NCBI RefSeq assembly: GCF_000719095.1
Contig: NZ_JOEH01000008.1
Coordinates: 248,001-312,000, forward strand
Direction of reading: 5' to 3'
Origin: Streptacidiphilus jeojiense
GTDB lineage: Bacteria; Actinomycetota; Actinomycetes; Streptomycetales; Streptomycetaceae
DNA length: 64,000 nt
This document shows, piece after piece, positions 34,626 through 43,661 of this stretch. Position numbers and translations under genes: made by a program. The notes beneath the pieces were generated by a model. It searched no databases and was not told the origin of the DNA. It saw nothing but the letters and a program-made list of their open reading frames with translations. How positions within the stretch are numbered: the first letter of the stretch is position 1; every line of letters starts with the position of its first letter.

Positions 34626-35348
34626 GTGATCAGCACAGCCACGATCAAGACCGCAGTGGTCACCGGAGGCGGCTCGGGCATCGGCCGCGCCATCGCCGAG
34701 CGCCTGCGTGCCGACGGCTACCAGGTCGCCGCGCTCGACCTCAATCCGCTGGACGGGAGCGACGACCTGGCGGCCGACGTCACCGACCGGGCCCAGGTGG
34801 ACGCCGCGCTGGACGACGTCAGGAAGCGTCTGGGGCCGGTCACCATCCTGGTCAACGCGGCGGGCATGGACGGCTTCAAGCGGTTCGCCGACCTCTCCTT
34901 CGCCAGCTGGCAGCGGCTGATCGACGTCAATCTGAACGGCGTCTTCCACTGCGTCCAGGCGGTGCTCCCGGACATGGTGGAGGCCGGCTGGGGACGGATC
35001 GTCAACATCTCCTCCTCCAGCGCCCAGTCGGGGCAGCCGTTCATGACGCACTACGTGGCGTCCAAGTCGGCGGTCAACGGACTGACCAAGGCGCTGGCCC
35101 TGGAGCTGGGCCCGGCCGGCATCACCGTCAACGCGGTACCGCCCGGCTTCATCGACACCCCGATGCTGCGCAGGGCGGAGGCGCGCGAGCTGATCGGCGG
35201 AACGGTCGAGGACCACATCCAGCGGACCCCGGTGCGCCGGGTCGGGCGCCCCGAGGACATCGCCGCGGCCTGCTCCTTCCTGGTCTCGGAAGAGGCCGGG
35301 TACATCACCGGGCAGATCCTCGGCGTGAACGGCGGCCGGAACACATGA
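34626..35348 (+). CDS. SDR family oxidoreductase (paralogue of 9008-9775)
   Basis: A 240-residue SDR from a GTG start (GGAAGGGAG upstream). Motifs: GGGSGIGRAIAERL, NAAGMDGF, NISSSSAQSG, YVASK, and C-terminal GYITGQILGVNGGRNT. It is strikingly similar to the SDR at 9008 (same DMVEAGWGRIVNISSSSA block), so the two share ancestry and probably chemistry. The stop overlaps the AhpD-like gene as ATGA. Confidence 0.93.
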   Translation: MISTATIKTAVVTGGGSGIGRAIAERLRADGYQVAALDLNPLDGSDDLAADVTDRAQVDAALDDVRKRLGPVTILVNAAGMDGFKRFADLSFASWQRLIDVNLNGVFHCVQAVLPDMVEAGWGRIVNISSSSAQSGQPFMTHYVASKSAVNGLTKALALELGPAGITVNAVPPGFIDTPMLRRAEARELIGGTVEDHIQRTPVRRVGRPEDIAAACSFLVSEEAGYITGQILGVNGGRNT

Positions 35349-35878
35349 GCCGGCTGCCCCCGGTCCCGCACGACCAGTGGGACGACGACGCCTTCGCGGC
35401 CATGGCCAGGGGGCAGAAGCTGCCGCCGTCCAACGCACTCGGACTGCTGGCCCACCATCCCGACCTGGCCAAGGCGTTCCTGGGCTTCAACCTGCACCTG
35501 CTGGGCGCCTCCACGCTGCCCAAGCGGATCCGCGAACTGGCCGTCCTGCGGGTGGCCTGGCGGCGGCGCTGCCAGTACGAGTGGGCGCAGCACCTGCTGA
35601 TCGCCAAGCGGGCCGGGGTCACCGACGAGGAGATCGACCAGATCCGCACCGGGGCCGACACGCCGATCAACCGCGCGGTGGCCGAGCTGGAGACGGACTC
35701 CACCCTCTCCGACGCGACCTACCAGCTCCTCTCCGCCGATCTGAGTGACCGTCAACTCATGGACCTGGTGTTCACCGTCGGCGCCTACGGCCTGCTCGCC
35801 ATGGCCTTCAACACCTTCGAGGTGGAACTCGACCCCGGGTTCTCCGTTGAGAACTTCACTTACACTGACGGAGAATGA
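35345..35878 (+). CDS. Carboxymuconolactone decarboxylase / AhpD-like protein
   Basis: A 177-residue CMD-family protein (LPKRIRELAVLRVAWRRRCQ, YEWAQHLLIAKRAGVTDEEI). The AhpD CxxC pair is absent: only one Cys, in RRCQYEW, is present. Peroxidase activity is therefore unlikely, and a decarboxylase/isomerase-like role is possible. It sits between the SDR and Rieske genes in the plus-strand operon. Its last codons also carry part of the regulatory DNA of the Rieske gene. Confidence 0.9.
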   Translation: MSRLPPVPHDQWDDDAFAAMARGQKLPPSNALGLLAHHPDLAKAFLGFNLHLLGASTLPKRIRELAVLRVAWRRRCQYEWAQHLLIAKRAGVTDEEIDQIRTGADTPINRAVAELETDSTLSDATYQLLSADLSDRQLMDLVFTVGAYGLLAMAFNTFEVELDPGFSVENFTYTDGE

Positions 35879-35885
35879 TATTCTC
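35871..35885. promoter_or_regulatory. Perfect GAGAAT regulon box before the Rieske oxygenase
   Basis: GAGAAT-GAT-ATTCTC has fully complementary arms and is the best copy in the window. It overlaps the AhpD stop codon and is 19 bp before the Rieske ATG at 35905, implying an internal, separately regulated promoter. Confidence 0.75.
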
Positions 35886-35904
35886 ACATGAGAGAGGGGT
35901 GACC

Positions 35905-37185
35905 ATGCCACACTTCACCAAGCCTGAGACCGGGAGCTGGACCGAGCAGTACCCCGAGCTGGGCACGGGTCCCGTCAACTACGAGGACTCCGTCGATCCC
36001 GCCTACTACGCGGCCGAGCAGGCCGCCATCTTCAAGCGGACCTGGCTGAACGTCGGCCGGGTCGAGCTGGTGCCGAGGACCGGCAGCTACTTCACCAAGG
36101 AGCTGGCCGCCGCCGAAACCTCGCTGATCATCGTGCGGGGCAAGGACAAGGAGGTCCGCGCCTTCCACAACGTCTGCCGGCACCGCGGCAACAAGCTGGT
36201 CTGGAACGACTTCCCGCGCGAGGAGGTCAAGGGCACCTGCCGCCAGTTCACCTGCAAGTACCACGCCTGGCGCTACGGCCTGGACGGCGAACTGACCTTC
36301 ATCCAGCAGGAGGAGGAGTTCTTCGGCGTCGAGAAGAGCGAGTACGGCCTCAAGGCGGTGCGCTGCGAGATCTGGGAGGGGTTCATCTTCGTCAACCTGG
36401 ACCCGGACGCGCAGCCGCTGGCGGAGTACCTCGGCGAGATGGCCAAGGGCCTGGAGGGCTACCCCTTCCACGAGATGACCGAGGTCTTCACCTACAAGGC
36501 GGACATCGGCAGCAACTGGAAGCTGTTCATCGACGCGTTCGCGGAGTTCTACCACGCGCCGGTGCTGCACCAGAAGCAGGCCACCAAGGACGAGTCGGAG
36601 AAGCTGCTCAGCTACGGCTTCGAGGCGCTGCACTACGAGCTCCGCAGCCCGCACGCGATGATCTCGTCCTGGGGCGGGATGGCCCCGCCGAAGGACCCCT
36701 CGATGGTCAAGCCCATCGAACGGGTGCTGCGCAGCGGGCTGTTCGGCCCCTGGGACAAGCCCGCCATCGAGGGCCTGGACAAGCTGCCGCCCGGCCTCAA
36801 CCCGGCCCGGCACCGCTCCTGGGGCACCGACTCCTTCGAGTTCTTCCCCAACTTCACCCTGCTGTTCTGGGCGCCCGGGTGGTACCTCACCTACCACTAC
36901 TGGCCCACCGCGGTCGACCGGCACACCTTCGAGGCCAACCTCTACTTCGTGCCCGCGAAGACCGCCAGCCAGCGGCTGGCCCAGGAGCTGGCGGCGGTGA
37001 CCTTCAAGGAGTACGCGCTCCAGGACGCCAACACCCTGGAGGCCACCCAGTCGATGCTCAAGGGCCGGGTGGTCACCGACTTCCCGCTCAACGACCAGGA
37101 GATCCTGCTCCGCCACCTGCACAAGGTGGTCGGGGACTACGTCACCAAGCACGCCGAGAAGGAGCACGCCGATGCTGCCGGCTGA
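35905..37185 (+). CDS. Rieske non-heme iron oxygenase, alpha subunit (full length)
   Basis: A 426-residue protein from the ATG at 35905 (AGAGAGGGG upstream). The cluster ligands are Cys91-x-His93 (CRHRG) and Cys117-x2-His120 (CKYHAW). The mononuclear iron site is Glu214, His217 and His222 in AEFYHAPVLH. It is the intact paralogue of the cluster-less protein at 10574. It overlaps the next small gene by 14 bp. Substrate likely a ring or side chain in the same pathway; no beta subunit is seen. Confidence 0.95.
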   Translation: MPHFTKPETGSWTEQYPELGTGPVNYEDSVDPAYYAAEQAAIFKRTWLNVGRVELVPRTGSYFTKELAAAETSLIIVRGKDKEVRAFHNVCRHRGNKLVWNDFPREEVKGTCRQFTCKYHAWRYGLDGELTFIQQEEEFFGVEKSEYGLKAVRCEIWEGFIFVNLDPDAQPLAEYLGEMAKGLEGYPFHEMTEVFTYKADIGSNWKLFIDAFAEFYHAPVLHQKQATKDESEKLLSYGFEALHYELRSPHAMISSWGGMAPPKDPSMVKPIERVLRSGLFGPWDKPAIEGLDKLPPGLNPARHRSWGTDSFEFFPNFTLLFWAPGWYLTYHYWPTAVDRHTFEANLYFVPAKTASQRLAQELAAVTFKEYALQDANTLEATQSMLKGRVVTDFPLNDQEILLRHLHKVVGDYVTKHAEKEHADAAG

Positions 37186-37492
37186 GTTCGCGGAGCTTGA
37201 ACCGTACAGCGACTGGGTCCTGGCCAAGGAGCCGCAGCGCTACGCCAAGCGGCTGGCAAGCTCCATGGAGGAGATGCAGGCCTTCTACGACGCCGCCTTC
37301 CCGCTGCTGGAACGGGCGATGGCGCACCTGGACGCCTTCCCGCTGGACGACCTGCCCGAGCCGGAGCGCAACCTGCTGCAGCTCAGCTACTCCCTGGTGA
37401 TGGTCTCCTTCCCGGTGGAGGTCTGGAAGCAGGCCCGCGTCCCGGACAGCGGCGCCGCCTACCTCGACCTCCTCGTCGAGCCCAGGGTCTGA
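37172..37492 (+). CDS. Small acidic protein of unknown function, overlapping the Rieske gene
   Basis: A 106-residue helical, acidic protein (MLPAEFAELEPYSDWVLAKE; RLASSMEEMQAFYDAAFPLL). No motif or Cys is recognised. It starts inside the last 14 bp of the Rieske gene and ends 3 bp before the amidohydrolase, so it is tightly embedded in the operon. A small accessory or assembly subunit of the oxygenase is possible. The cluster-less paralogue at 10574 has no such neighbour. Confidence 0.8.
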   Translation: MLPAEFAELEPYSDWVLAKEPQRYAKRLASSMEEMQAFYDAAFPLLERAMAHLDAFPLDDLPEPERNLLQLSYSLVMVSFPVEVWKQARVPDSGAAYLDLLVEPRV

Positions 37493-37495
37493 CGC

Positions 37496-38719
37496 ATGGT
37501 CACCCTCAGAGCCGCCCGCGTGCTGCACGTGGAGACGGGGGAGATCGAGGCGCCGGGCCTGGTCACCGTGGAGGGCGACCGGATCACCGCCGTCGGGACC
37601 GCTGTCGCGTCCGGGGCCGGGGGTGACGTCCTCGACCTGGGCGACGTCACCCTCATCCCCGGCCTGATGGACATGGAGGTCAACCTGCTGATGGGCGGAC
37701 GCGGCGAGACCGGCGTCCTCTCCCACGTCCAGGACGACCCGCCGCTGCGCATGCTCCGCGCCGTCGGCAACGCCCGCCGCACGCTGCGCTCCGGGTTCAC
37801 CACCGTCAGGAACCTCGGACTGTTCGTCAAGACCGGCGGCTACCTGCTGGACGTCGCCCTGGGCAAGGCCATCGACGCGGGCTGGATCGACGGTCCGCGG
37901 ATCGTGCCGGCCGGACACGCCATCAGCCCGACCGGCGGCCACCTGGACCCCACCATGTTCACCGCCTACGCACCCGGGATCATGCCCCTCTCGCTGGAGG
38001 AGGGGATAGCCAACGGGGTCGACGAGGTCCGCAAGGCGGTGCGGTACCAGATCAAGCACGGCGCGCAGCTGATCAAGGTGTGCGCGTCGGGAGGGGTGAT
38101 GTCGCACACCGGCACCCCGGGGGCGCAGCACTACTCCGACGAGGAGTTCCGGGCCATCGTGGACGAGGCCCACCGGCGCGGACTCAAGGTGGCGGCGCAC
38201 ACCCATGGCGCCGCCGCCGTCCGGGCCGCCGTGGAGGCGGGCATCGACTGCATCGAGCACGGCTTCCTGCTGGACGACGACACCATCGCGCTGATGGCCG
38301 AACGCGGGACCTTCCTGGTGCCGACCACGGCGCTGACCGAGGGCATGGACCTGACCGGGGCCGCCCCCGAGCTCAGGGCGAAGGCGGCCGAGGTGTTCCC
38401 GCTGGCCCAGACCGTGGTCGCCAGGGCGGTCAAGGCCGGAGTGAGGATCGCGGTCGGCACCGACGCACCGGCCATTCCGCACGGCCGCGGCGCCCAGGAA
38501 CTCATCGCCCTGGTCAAACGCGGCATGACACCGCTGGAGGTGCTGCGGGCCGCCACCGTCAACGCCGCCGAGCTCATCGGCGTCGAGGACCGCGGACGGA
38601 TCGCCGAAGGGCTGCTCGCCGACCTGGTCGCGGTCCCCGGCAACCCGCTGGAGTCCATCTCGGTGACCGCCGACGTCCGCTTCGTCATGAAGGGCGGCAA
38701 GGTCTTCCGCAACGAGTGA
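37496..38719 (+). CDS. Amidohydrolase-superfamily protein with altered HxH metal motif
   Basis: A 407-residue imidazolonepropionase-like amidohydrolase. The strand-1 motif, normally PGxxDxHxH, reads PGLMDMEVN: Glu61 and Asn63 replace both His ligands. The rest of the site looks intact: Lys194 (QLIKVCASGG), His235/His237 (AAHTHG), His255 (CIEHG) and Asp323 (GTDAP). It may bind one metal or a different metal. The context suggests hydrolysis of a cyclic intermediate. Last gene of the Rieske operon. Confidence 0.9.
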   Translation: MVTLRAARVLHVETGEIEAPGLVTVEGDRITAVGTAVASGAGGDVLDLGDVTLIPGLMDMEVNLLMGGRGETGVLSHVQDDPPLRMLRAVGNARRTLRSGFTTVRNLGLFVKTGGYLLDVALGKAIDAGWIDGPRIVPAGHAISPTGGHLDPTMFTAYAPGIMPLSLEEGIANGVDEVRKAVRYQIKHGAQLIKVCASGGVMSHTGTPGAQHYSDEEFRAIVDEAHRRGLKVAAHTHGAAAVRAAVEAGIDCIEHGFLLDDDTIALMAERGTFLVPTTALTEGMDLTGAAPELRAKAAEVFPLAQTVVARAVKAGVRIAVGTDAPAIPHGRGAQELIALVKRGMTPLEVLRAATVNAAELIGVEDRGRIAEGLLADLVAVPGNPLESISVTADVRFVMKGGKVFRNE

Positions 38720-38920
38720 GCATCGGTGACGAATGAGCATCGGCGCCGGCATGTACTGCGGATTCAGTAGTCGGGAATGTCGGCAGGAGGACGACGACCG
38801 CACCACCGCGGACTGGCAGCCTGGAGTCACGACACAGCCGTCGACCGTCGGCCCTGCGGGCACACCGCGGCCCGGTCGGCGACCATGGTCGCACCACCCG
38901 ACAGGAAGCCACCCCCGCCG

Positions 38921-40165
38921 ATGCTCACCACCTGGCAGACCTACCAGCGCGATCATGCCCGCAGCATCGACGCGGCGCTGGCCCTGCTGCTCTTCGGCCT
39001 CTCCTTCTCCGGCAGCACCATCACCTTCCAGGGCGGCACCTCCAGCGTCCCCTGGTGGCCCGCGGTGCTGCTGACCGGCGTCTCCTGCGCCGCCCTGCTG
39101 TGGCGCCGCGACCACCCGCGCACGGTCGTGGCGGTGGTCACCGGCTGCGCCGTCGGGGTGGCCGCGCTGGGCTACCTGCTCACCGTGCTGCTGCTGGGAC
39201 CGGTCATGGTCGGCCTGTTCGCACTGGCCTTCCGCACCGACCGCAGGACCGCCAACACCTACACCCTCGTCACCATCGGACTGCTGGTGGTCACGGCGAT
39301 GGCGGCAGGTCCCGCAGCCGAACCGCTCGTGCTCAAGACCATCGCACCCACCGCCTGGCTGCTGCTCCCCACGTCTCTAGGAACGGTGGCCAGAATGCGC
39401 TCGGAGTACCTCGAAACAGCCCAGACCCGCGCCGAACAGGCCGAGCGGACCAGGGAGGAGCTGGCCCGGCACCGGGTGGCCGAGGAGCGCATGCGCATCG
39501 CCCGCGAACTCCACGACGTCGTCGCGCACCACCTCGCCCTGGCCAACGCCCAGGCCGGCACCGCCGCACACGTCGTGCGCAACCGTCCCGACCAGGCCCA
39601 GCAGATGCTCGCCGAGCTGAGCGCGACCACCTCCTCGGCGCTGCGCGAGCTCAAGGCCGCCGTCGGCCTGCTGCGCCAGACCGACGACCCGGAGGCGCCG
39701 CTGGAACCGGCCCCGGGACTGGCCAGGCTGCCCGACCTGGTCGCCGCCCTCTCGGCCGCCGGGCTCGACGTCACCGTCACCGTCGCCGACGGGGGACCAC
39801 CACGGCCGCTGTCGCCGGGAGCGGACCTGACGGCGTACCGGATCGTGCAGGAGGCGCTCACCAACGTCACCAAGCACGCGGGCACCAAGGAGGCACGGGT
39901 GGAGCTGGCGTACTCCCACGAATGGCTGAGCATCGCGGTCACCGACCAGGGCGCCGGCCCGCCCGCCCGCAAGCCGTCCGCCCCCGCCGCCCCGGCCCCC
40001 GACAGCGGCTTCGGCCTGATCGGCATGCGCGAACGCGCCCACTCGGTCGGCGGCCGGCTGCGAACCGGCCCGCGCCCGGACGGCGGCTTCCAGGTGCTCG
40101 CCGAGCTTCCGCTGCCCTCCCGCGCCCCTGAAGACCCCAGCCCGAAAGAAGACACCGCTCCATGA
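38921..40165 (+). CDS. NarL-family sensor histidine kinase
   Basis: A 414-residue protein starting at ATG 38921; ATG 38885 is possible. Four to five membrane segments lie between residues 16 and 150 with no large extracellular domain. A HisKA_3 region follows with phospho-acceptor His198 (RIARELHDVVAHH), then an HATPase domain ending GFGLIGMRERAHSVGG. The gene overlaps its response regulator as ATGA. The signal is unknown, probably membrane-sensed. The pair lies 201 bp after the amidohydrolase and may be unrelated to catabolism. Confidence 0.93.
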   Translation: MLTTWQTYQRDHARSIDAALALLLFGLSFSGSTITFQGGTSSVPWWPAVLLTGVSCAALLWRRDHPRTVVAVVTGCAVGVAALGYLLTVLLLGPVMVGLFALAFRTDRRTANTYTLVTIGLLVVTAMAAGPAAEPLVLKTIAPTAWLLLPTSLGTVARMRSEYLETAQTRAEQAERTREELARHRVAEERMRIARELHDVVAHHLALANAQAGTAAHVVRNRPDQAQQMLAELSATTSSALRELKAAVGLLRQTDDPEAPLEPAPGLARLPDLVAALSAAGLDVTVTVADGGPPRPLSPGADLTAYRIVQEALTNVTKHAGTKEARVELAYSHEWLSIAVTDQGAGPPARKPSAPAAPAPDSGFGLIGMRERAHSVGGRLRTGPRPDGGFQVLAELPLPSRAPEDPSPKEDTAP

Positions 40166-40842
40166 CCATCCGCGTCCTGCTCGCCGACGACCAGGCCCTG
40201 CTGCGGGCGACCTTCCGGATCCTGATCGACTCCTGCGACGACCTGGAGGTGGTCGCCGAAGCCGCCGACGGCGCCGAGGCAATCGAGCTGACCCGCACCC
40301 ACCAGCCCGACGTGGTGGTGATGGACATCCGCATGCCCGGCACGGACGGGCTGACCGCCACCGCCACCATCTGCGCCGACCCGGAACTCGCCGCCACCCA
40401 TGTGCTGATCCTGACCACCTTCGAGATCGACGAGTACGTCGCCAGGGCCGTCCGCGCCGGCGCCGGCGGCTTCCTGGGCAAGGACGTCAGCACCGACGAA
40501 CTCCTGGCCGGCATCCGCACCGTGGCCTCCGGCGACGCCCTCCTCTCCCCCGTCGCCACCCGGGCGCTGATCAGCCGCTTCCTGGTCTCCCCCGACCCCG
40601 AGGCGCACCTGGCGCCGCCGGAGCAGCTCTCCGCGCTGACCACCCGTGAGCGCGAGGTGATGGCTCTGGCCGCGCACGGCAAGTCCAACCAGGACATCGC
40701 CGAGGAGCTCTTCGTCAGCCACCTCACCATCCGCACCCACATCCAGCGGGCCATGATGAAGCTGTCCGCCCGCGACCGCGCCCAGCTGGTGGTGATCGCC
40801 TATCAGTCCGGCCTGGTGAAGCCGGCACCGCCGCAGGCCTGA
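40162..40842 (+). CDS. NarL/LuxR-type response regulator
   Basis: A 226-residue protein with an N-terminal receiver domain (acidic pocket Asp9/Asp10, phospho-acceptor Asp55 in VVVMDIRMPG, Thr/Lys in LTTF and LGKD). The C-terminal LuxR HTH is LTTREREVMALAAHGKSNQD, then IAEELFVSHLTIRTH. It is the cognate partner of the upstream kinase. It is convergent with the crotonase gene (7-bp gap). Targets are not evident from the sequence. Confidence 0.95.
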   Translation: MTIRVLLADDQALLRATFRILIDSCDDLEVVAEAADGAEAIELTRTHQPDVVVMDIRMPGTDGLTATATICADPELAATHVLILTTFEIDEYVARAVRAGAGGFLGKDVSTDELLAGIRTVASGDALLSPVATRALISRFLVSPDPEAHLAPPEQLSALTTREREVMALAAHGKSNQDIAEELFVSHLTIRTHIQRAMMKLSARDRAQLVVIAYQSGLVKPAPPQA

Positions 40843-40849
40843 CTGCGCG

Positions 40850-41641
40850 TCACTGCTTCCTGATGTGCTCCTTCATCCCGTCCAACCGGGTCAGCACCGG
40901 GTAGCCGGTGACGCTCAGCGCGTTGCCGTGGCCGGTCTCGTGGATGTCGAAGACCGACTGGACGGCGGCGTAGAAGCCCTGCACGTCCAAGGTCTGGTTG
41001 ACCGCGCGCTTGGCCTGCCGCAGCCCGAACGCCGGCATCTGCGCGATCTGCCCGGCCAGCTCCATCGCCGCCGCGTCCAGCTCCTCCAGCGGCACCACCC
41101 GGTTGACCATGCCGACCCGCTCCGCCTCCGCGGCGGTCACGGCCCGGCCGGTGAACAGGATCTCCTTGGCCTTGCGCGCCCCCAGCTCCCAGGTGTGGCC
41201 GTGGTACTCCACCCCACCGATCCCCATGTACACCACCGGGTCGGAGAACTCGGCGTTCTCGGCCGCCAGGATCAGGTCGCAGGGCCAGCAGAGCATCAGC
41301 CCGCCGGCGATGCACTTGCCCTGCACCGCGGCGATCGACGGCTTGGGGATGTTGCGCCAGCGCAGGGTGTACTCCAGGTACCTGCGGGTCTCGGCGTTGT
41401 AGATCCACTCCAGGGTGATCTCCTTGGGGGCCGGCCAGCGGTCCTTGAGGTCGTGGCCGGCCGAGAAGTGCCGGCCGTTGCCCCGCAGCACGATGACCTT
41501 GACCTCCGGGTCGGCCGCGGCCCTGGTCCAGGCCGCGTCCAGGTCGTCCAGCAGCGCCATGGTCTGGGCGTTGGCCACCTCGGGACGGTTCAGGGTGATG
41601 ACCGCCACCCCGTCCTTGGCCTCGTACAGGATCTGGTCCAT
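40850..41641 (-). CDS. Enoyl-CoA hydratase/isomerase (crotonase fold)
   Basis: A 263-residue protein. The ATG at 41641 is preferred because AGAAGGAG lies 8 nt upstream; a coupled ATG at 41662 would add seven residues. Motifs are GRHFSAGHDLKDR and GKCIAGGLMLCWPCD. As in the crotonase at 8216, the first catalytic Glu is Met (GGLML), so the reaction may not be simple hydration. The central EYHGHTWELGARKAKEIL is distinctive. Last gene of the six-gene beta-oxidation operon. Confidence 0.92.
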   Translation of the reverse strand: MDQILYEAKDGVAVITLNRPEVANAQTMALLDDLDAAWTRAAADPEVKVIVLRGNGRHFSAGHDLKDRWPAPKEITLEWIYNAETRRYLEYTLRWRNIPKPSIAAVQGKCIAGGLMLCWPCDLILAAENAEFSDPVVYMGIGGVEYHGHTWELGARKAKEILFTGRAVTAAEAERVGMVNRVVPLEELDAAAMELAGQIAQMPAFGLRQAKRAVNQTLDVQGFYAAVQSVFDIHETGHGNALSVTGYPVLTRLDGMKEHIRKQ

Positions 41642-41658
41642 CCGGGTGGCTCCTTCTC

Positions 41659-42813
41659 TCATCGGGGCAGGCCGAGGATGCGCTCGGCGATGATGTTGCG
41701 CTGGATCTCGGAGGTGCCGCCGGCGATGGTGCCGCCGAAGGACCGGGCGTAGCGCTCGAACCAGCTGGCGGTGAACGACGGCATGCCCATGTGGTTGAGC
41801 GGGCCGGTCAGTTCGGGGTGGACCAGGCCGTCGGCCCCGCGCGCCTCCAGTGCGCACAGCGCCGCGGACCGCACCGCCTCCGAACCGAACAGCTTGAGCA
41901 CGGACAGCTCCGCCTCGTTGCGGTCCTCGCCGAGCTGCCGGTAGCCCAGCAGCTTGAGCGCCTGGAAGTCCATCTGCAGGGTGGCGTACCACTCCTCGGC
42001 GCAGGGCGCGTCCTGGATCAGGTCCTCCAGACGCTCGGCGTAGTGCAGCCACAGCAGCGTGCGCTCGTGCCCGAGCGAGCCGTGCGCCACGCCCCAGCCG
42101 CCGTTCAGCGGGCCGACCAGGTTCTCCCTGGGGACCTTGACGTCGGTGAAGAACACCTCGTTGAAGTCCAGGTCGTCGGGGTCGGTGAGGCAGCCGAACG
42201 GCTTGCGGACCACTCCCTCGGTGTCGGTGGGGATGAGCAGCACGCTGATGCCCTTGTGCTTGGGCGCGTCCGGGTCGGTGCGCACGAAGGTGAGCAGCAC
42301 ATCGGCGTCGTGCGCCCCGGAGGTCCACACCTTCTGCCCGTTGACGGTGAAGTGTTCGCCGTCCAGCACCGCCCTGGTGCGCAGGCTGGCCAGGTCGGAG
42401 CCGGCTTCCGGCTCGCTCATGCCGAGCGCGGCGGTCATCTCGGCCCGCAGGATGGGAACGGCCCAGCGGTGCTTCTGCTCCTCGGTCCCGAAGGTGAGGA
42501 TCGAGGCCGCGATGATGCCCAGCCCCTGCGGGTTGAAGCTGTGGTTGATCCGCCGTCGGGACAGCTCCTCCAGGTGGGCGAGCTGCTGCGGCAGGGTGGC
42601 GTTGCGCCCGCCGAACTCCGGCGGGTTACCCGGCAGCAGCCAGCCCGCGTCGAACAGCTTGCGCTGCCAGTCGGCCGCCCACGGCGGCACGTCGGCGGTG
42701 GACTGCGAGGCGGGCACCGCCTCGGCGGCGCCGGGCACGTTGGCGTCGATGAACGCGGAGAACTCGGCACGGAACTCCTCGACCTCGGCGTCGGATTCGG
42801 AGGTCAGCCTCAT
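41659..42813 (-). CDS. Acyl-CoA dehydrogenase, FAD-binding subunit
   Basis: A 384-residue ACAD with GMSEPEAGSDLASLRTRA, NGQKVWTSGAHDADVLL and C-terminal AGGTSEIQRNIIAERILGLP. Gly replaces the MCAD catalytic Glu position, as in alpha subunits of heteromeric ACADs. It overlaps both neighbours by 4 bp (ATGA). With the 283-residue ACAD upstream it probably forms an alpha2beta2 enzyme that desaturates a CoA-linked ring or side chain. Confidence 0.94.
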   Translation of the reverse strand: MRLTSESDAEVEEFRAEFSAFIDANVPGAAEAVPASQSTADVPPWAADWQRKLFDAGWLLPGNPPEFGGRNATLPQQLAHLEELSRRRINHSFNPQGLGIIAASILTFGTEEQKHRWAVPILRAEMTAALGMSEPEAGSDLASLRTRAVLDGEHFTVNGQKVWTSGAHDADVLLTFVRTDPDAPKHKGISVLLIPTDTEGVVRKPFGCLTDPDDLDFNEVFFTDVKVPRENLVGPLNGGWGVAHGSLGHERTLLWLHYAERLEDLIQDAPCAEEWYATLQMDFQALKLLGYRQLGEDRNEAELSVLKLFGSEAVRSAALCALEARGADGLVHPELTGPLNHMGMPSFTASWFERYARSFGGTIAGGTSEIQRNIIAERILGLPR

Positions 42814-43661
42814 CGCAGCAGCGCCTTCCTGTGTTCGGCTGCCGTCCCCAGCAGCAGGTCGCCGGCCTTGGCCCGCTTGAGATGGATCTGCAGCTCGTTC
42901 TCCCAGGTGTAGCCCATGGCGCCGAACAGCTGGTAGCCGTCCTGGAAGCAGAGCCGCTGGCACTCCCCGGCGGCGGCCTTGGCCATCGAGGCGGCACGGG
43001 TGCGCCGGGGGTCGTCCTCGGCGATGGTGAGCGCGGAGAAGTAGGCCAGCGCCCTGGCCCGTTCGATCGCCACGTACATGTCCGCGGCCTTGTGCTTGAC
43101 GGCCTGGAAGGAGCCGATCGGCCGGCCGAACTGGACCCGCTGCCGGACGTGGCCGACCACCAGGTCCAGGATCCGGCGGCAGCTGCCGACCGTGGTGATC
43201 GCCAGTCCCATCAGGGCCAGGTCGGGGACGTCGCGGACCAGGTCCGGCGCCTGTACGTGGGCCACGTGCAGGGTCGCGTCAAAGATGTCGACGCGTTGCG
43301 GGTCCAGGTCCGCGCCGTCGACCACCACCACGCCGTCCCCGGTGAGCAGCGCGATCTCGTCGGCCCGGTCCGCGTCGAGCACGAACCGGCCGGCTCCGTC
43401 GAAGACGCCGGTGCCCGAGCCCCGCGGCAGCCGTCCGGCCAGCGGCGCGAACCAGGTGGAGCTGGCCAGGAACGGGGTCGGATCGGCGACGTAGCCCAGT
43501 TCCTCCAGCACGATCGCCAGCTCCACCGGGGGCGCCTCCAGCCAGCCCAGCTCCTGGTACGTGTTCCAGAGCTGGTCCTCGGGCAGCGAACGGGACTTGG
43601 TCACCGTCTCGCGGACCAGGCGCTGCAGCAGTTGCTGGTCCTCGTCGAACTCAAACTCCAT
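42810..43661 (-). CDS. Acyl-CoA dehydrogenase, short partner subunit
   Basis: A 283-residue shortened ACAD (MEFEFDEDQQLLQRLV; RVQFGRPIGSFQAVKHKAAD; FGAMGYTWENELQIHLKRAK). The middle beta domain is reduced and the C-terminal FAD signature is missing, the form seen for partner subunits of alpha2beta2 ACADs. It overlaps the quinone-oxidoreductase-like gene by 11 bp and the larger ACAD by 4 bp. Confidence 0.92.
   Translation of the reverse strand: MEFEFDEDQQLLQRLVRETVTKSRSLPEDQLWNTYQELGWLEAPPVELAIVLEELGYVADPTPFLASSTWFAPLAGRLPRGSGTGVFDGAGRFVLDADRADEIALLTGDGVVVVDGADLDPQRVDIFDATLHVAHVQAPDLVRDVPDLALMGLAITTVGSCRRILDLVVGHVRQRVQFGRPIGSFQAVKHKAADMYVAIERARALAYFSALTIAEDDPRRTRAASMAKAAAGECQRLCFQDGYQLFGAMGYTWENELQIHLKRAKAGDLLLGTAAEHRKALLR

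Noticed and set aside
38720..38920. A longer N-terminus or small gene between the amidohydrolase and histidine kinase
   Set aside because: The readable frames here lack ribosome sites and protein-like composition; the kinase starts best at 38921, and a short GAGCATCGG direct repeat at about 38717-38742 is the only visible feature.
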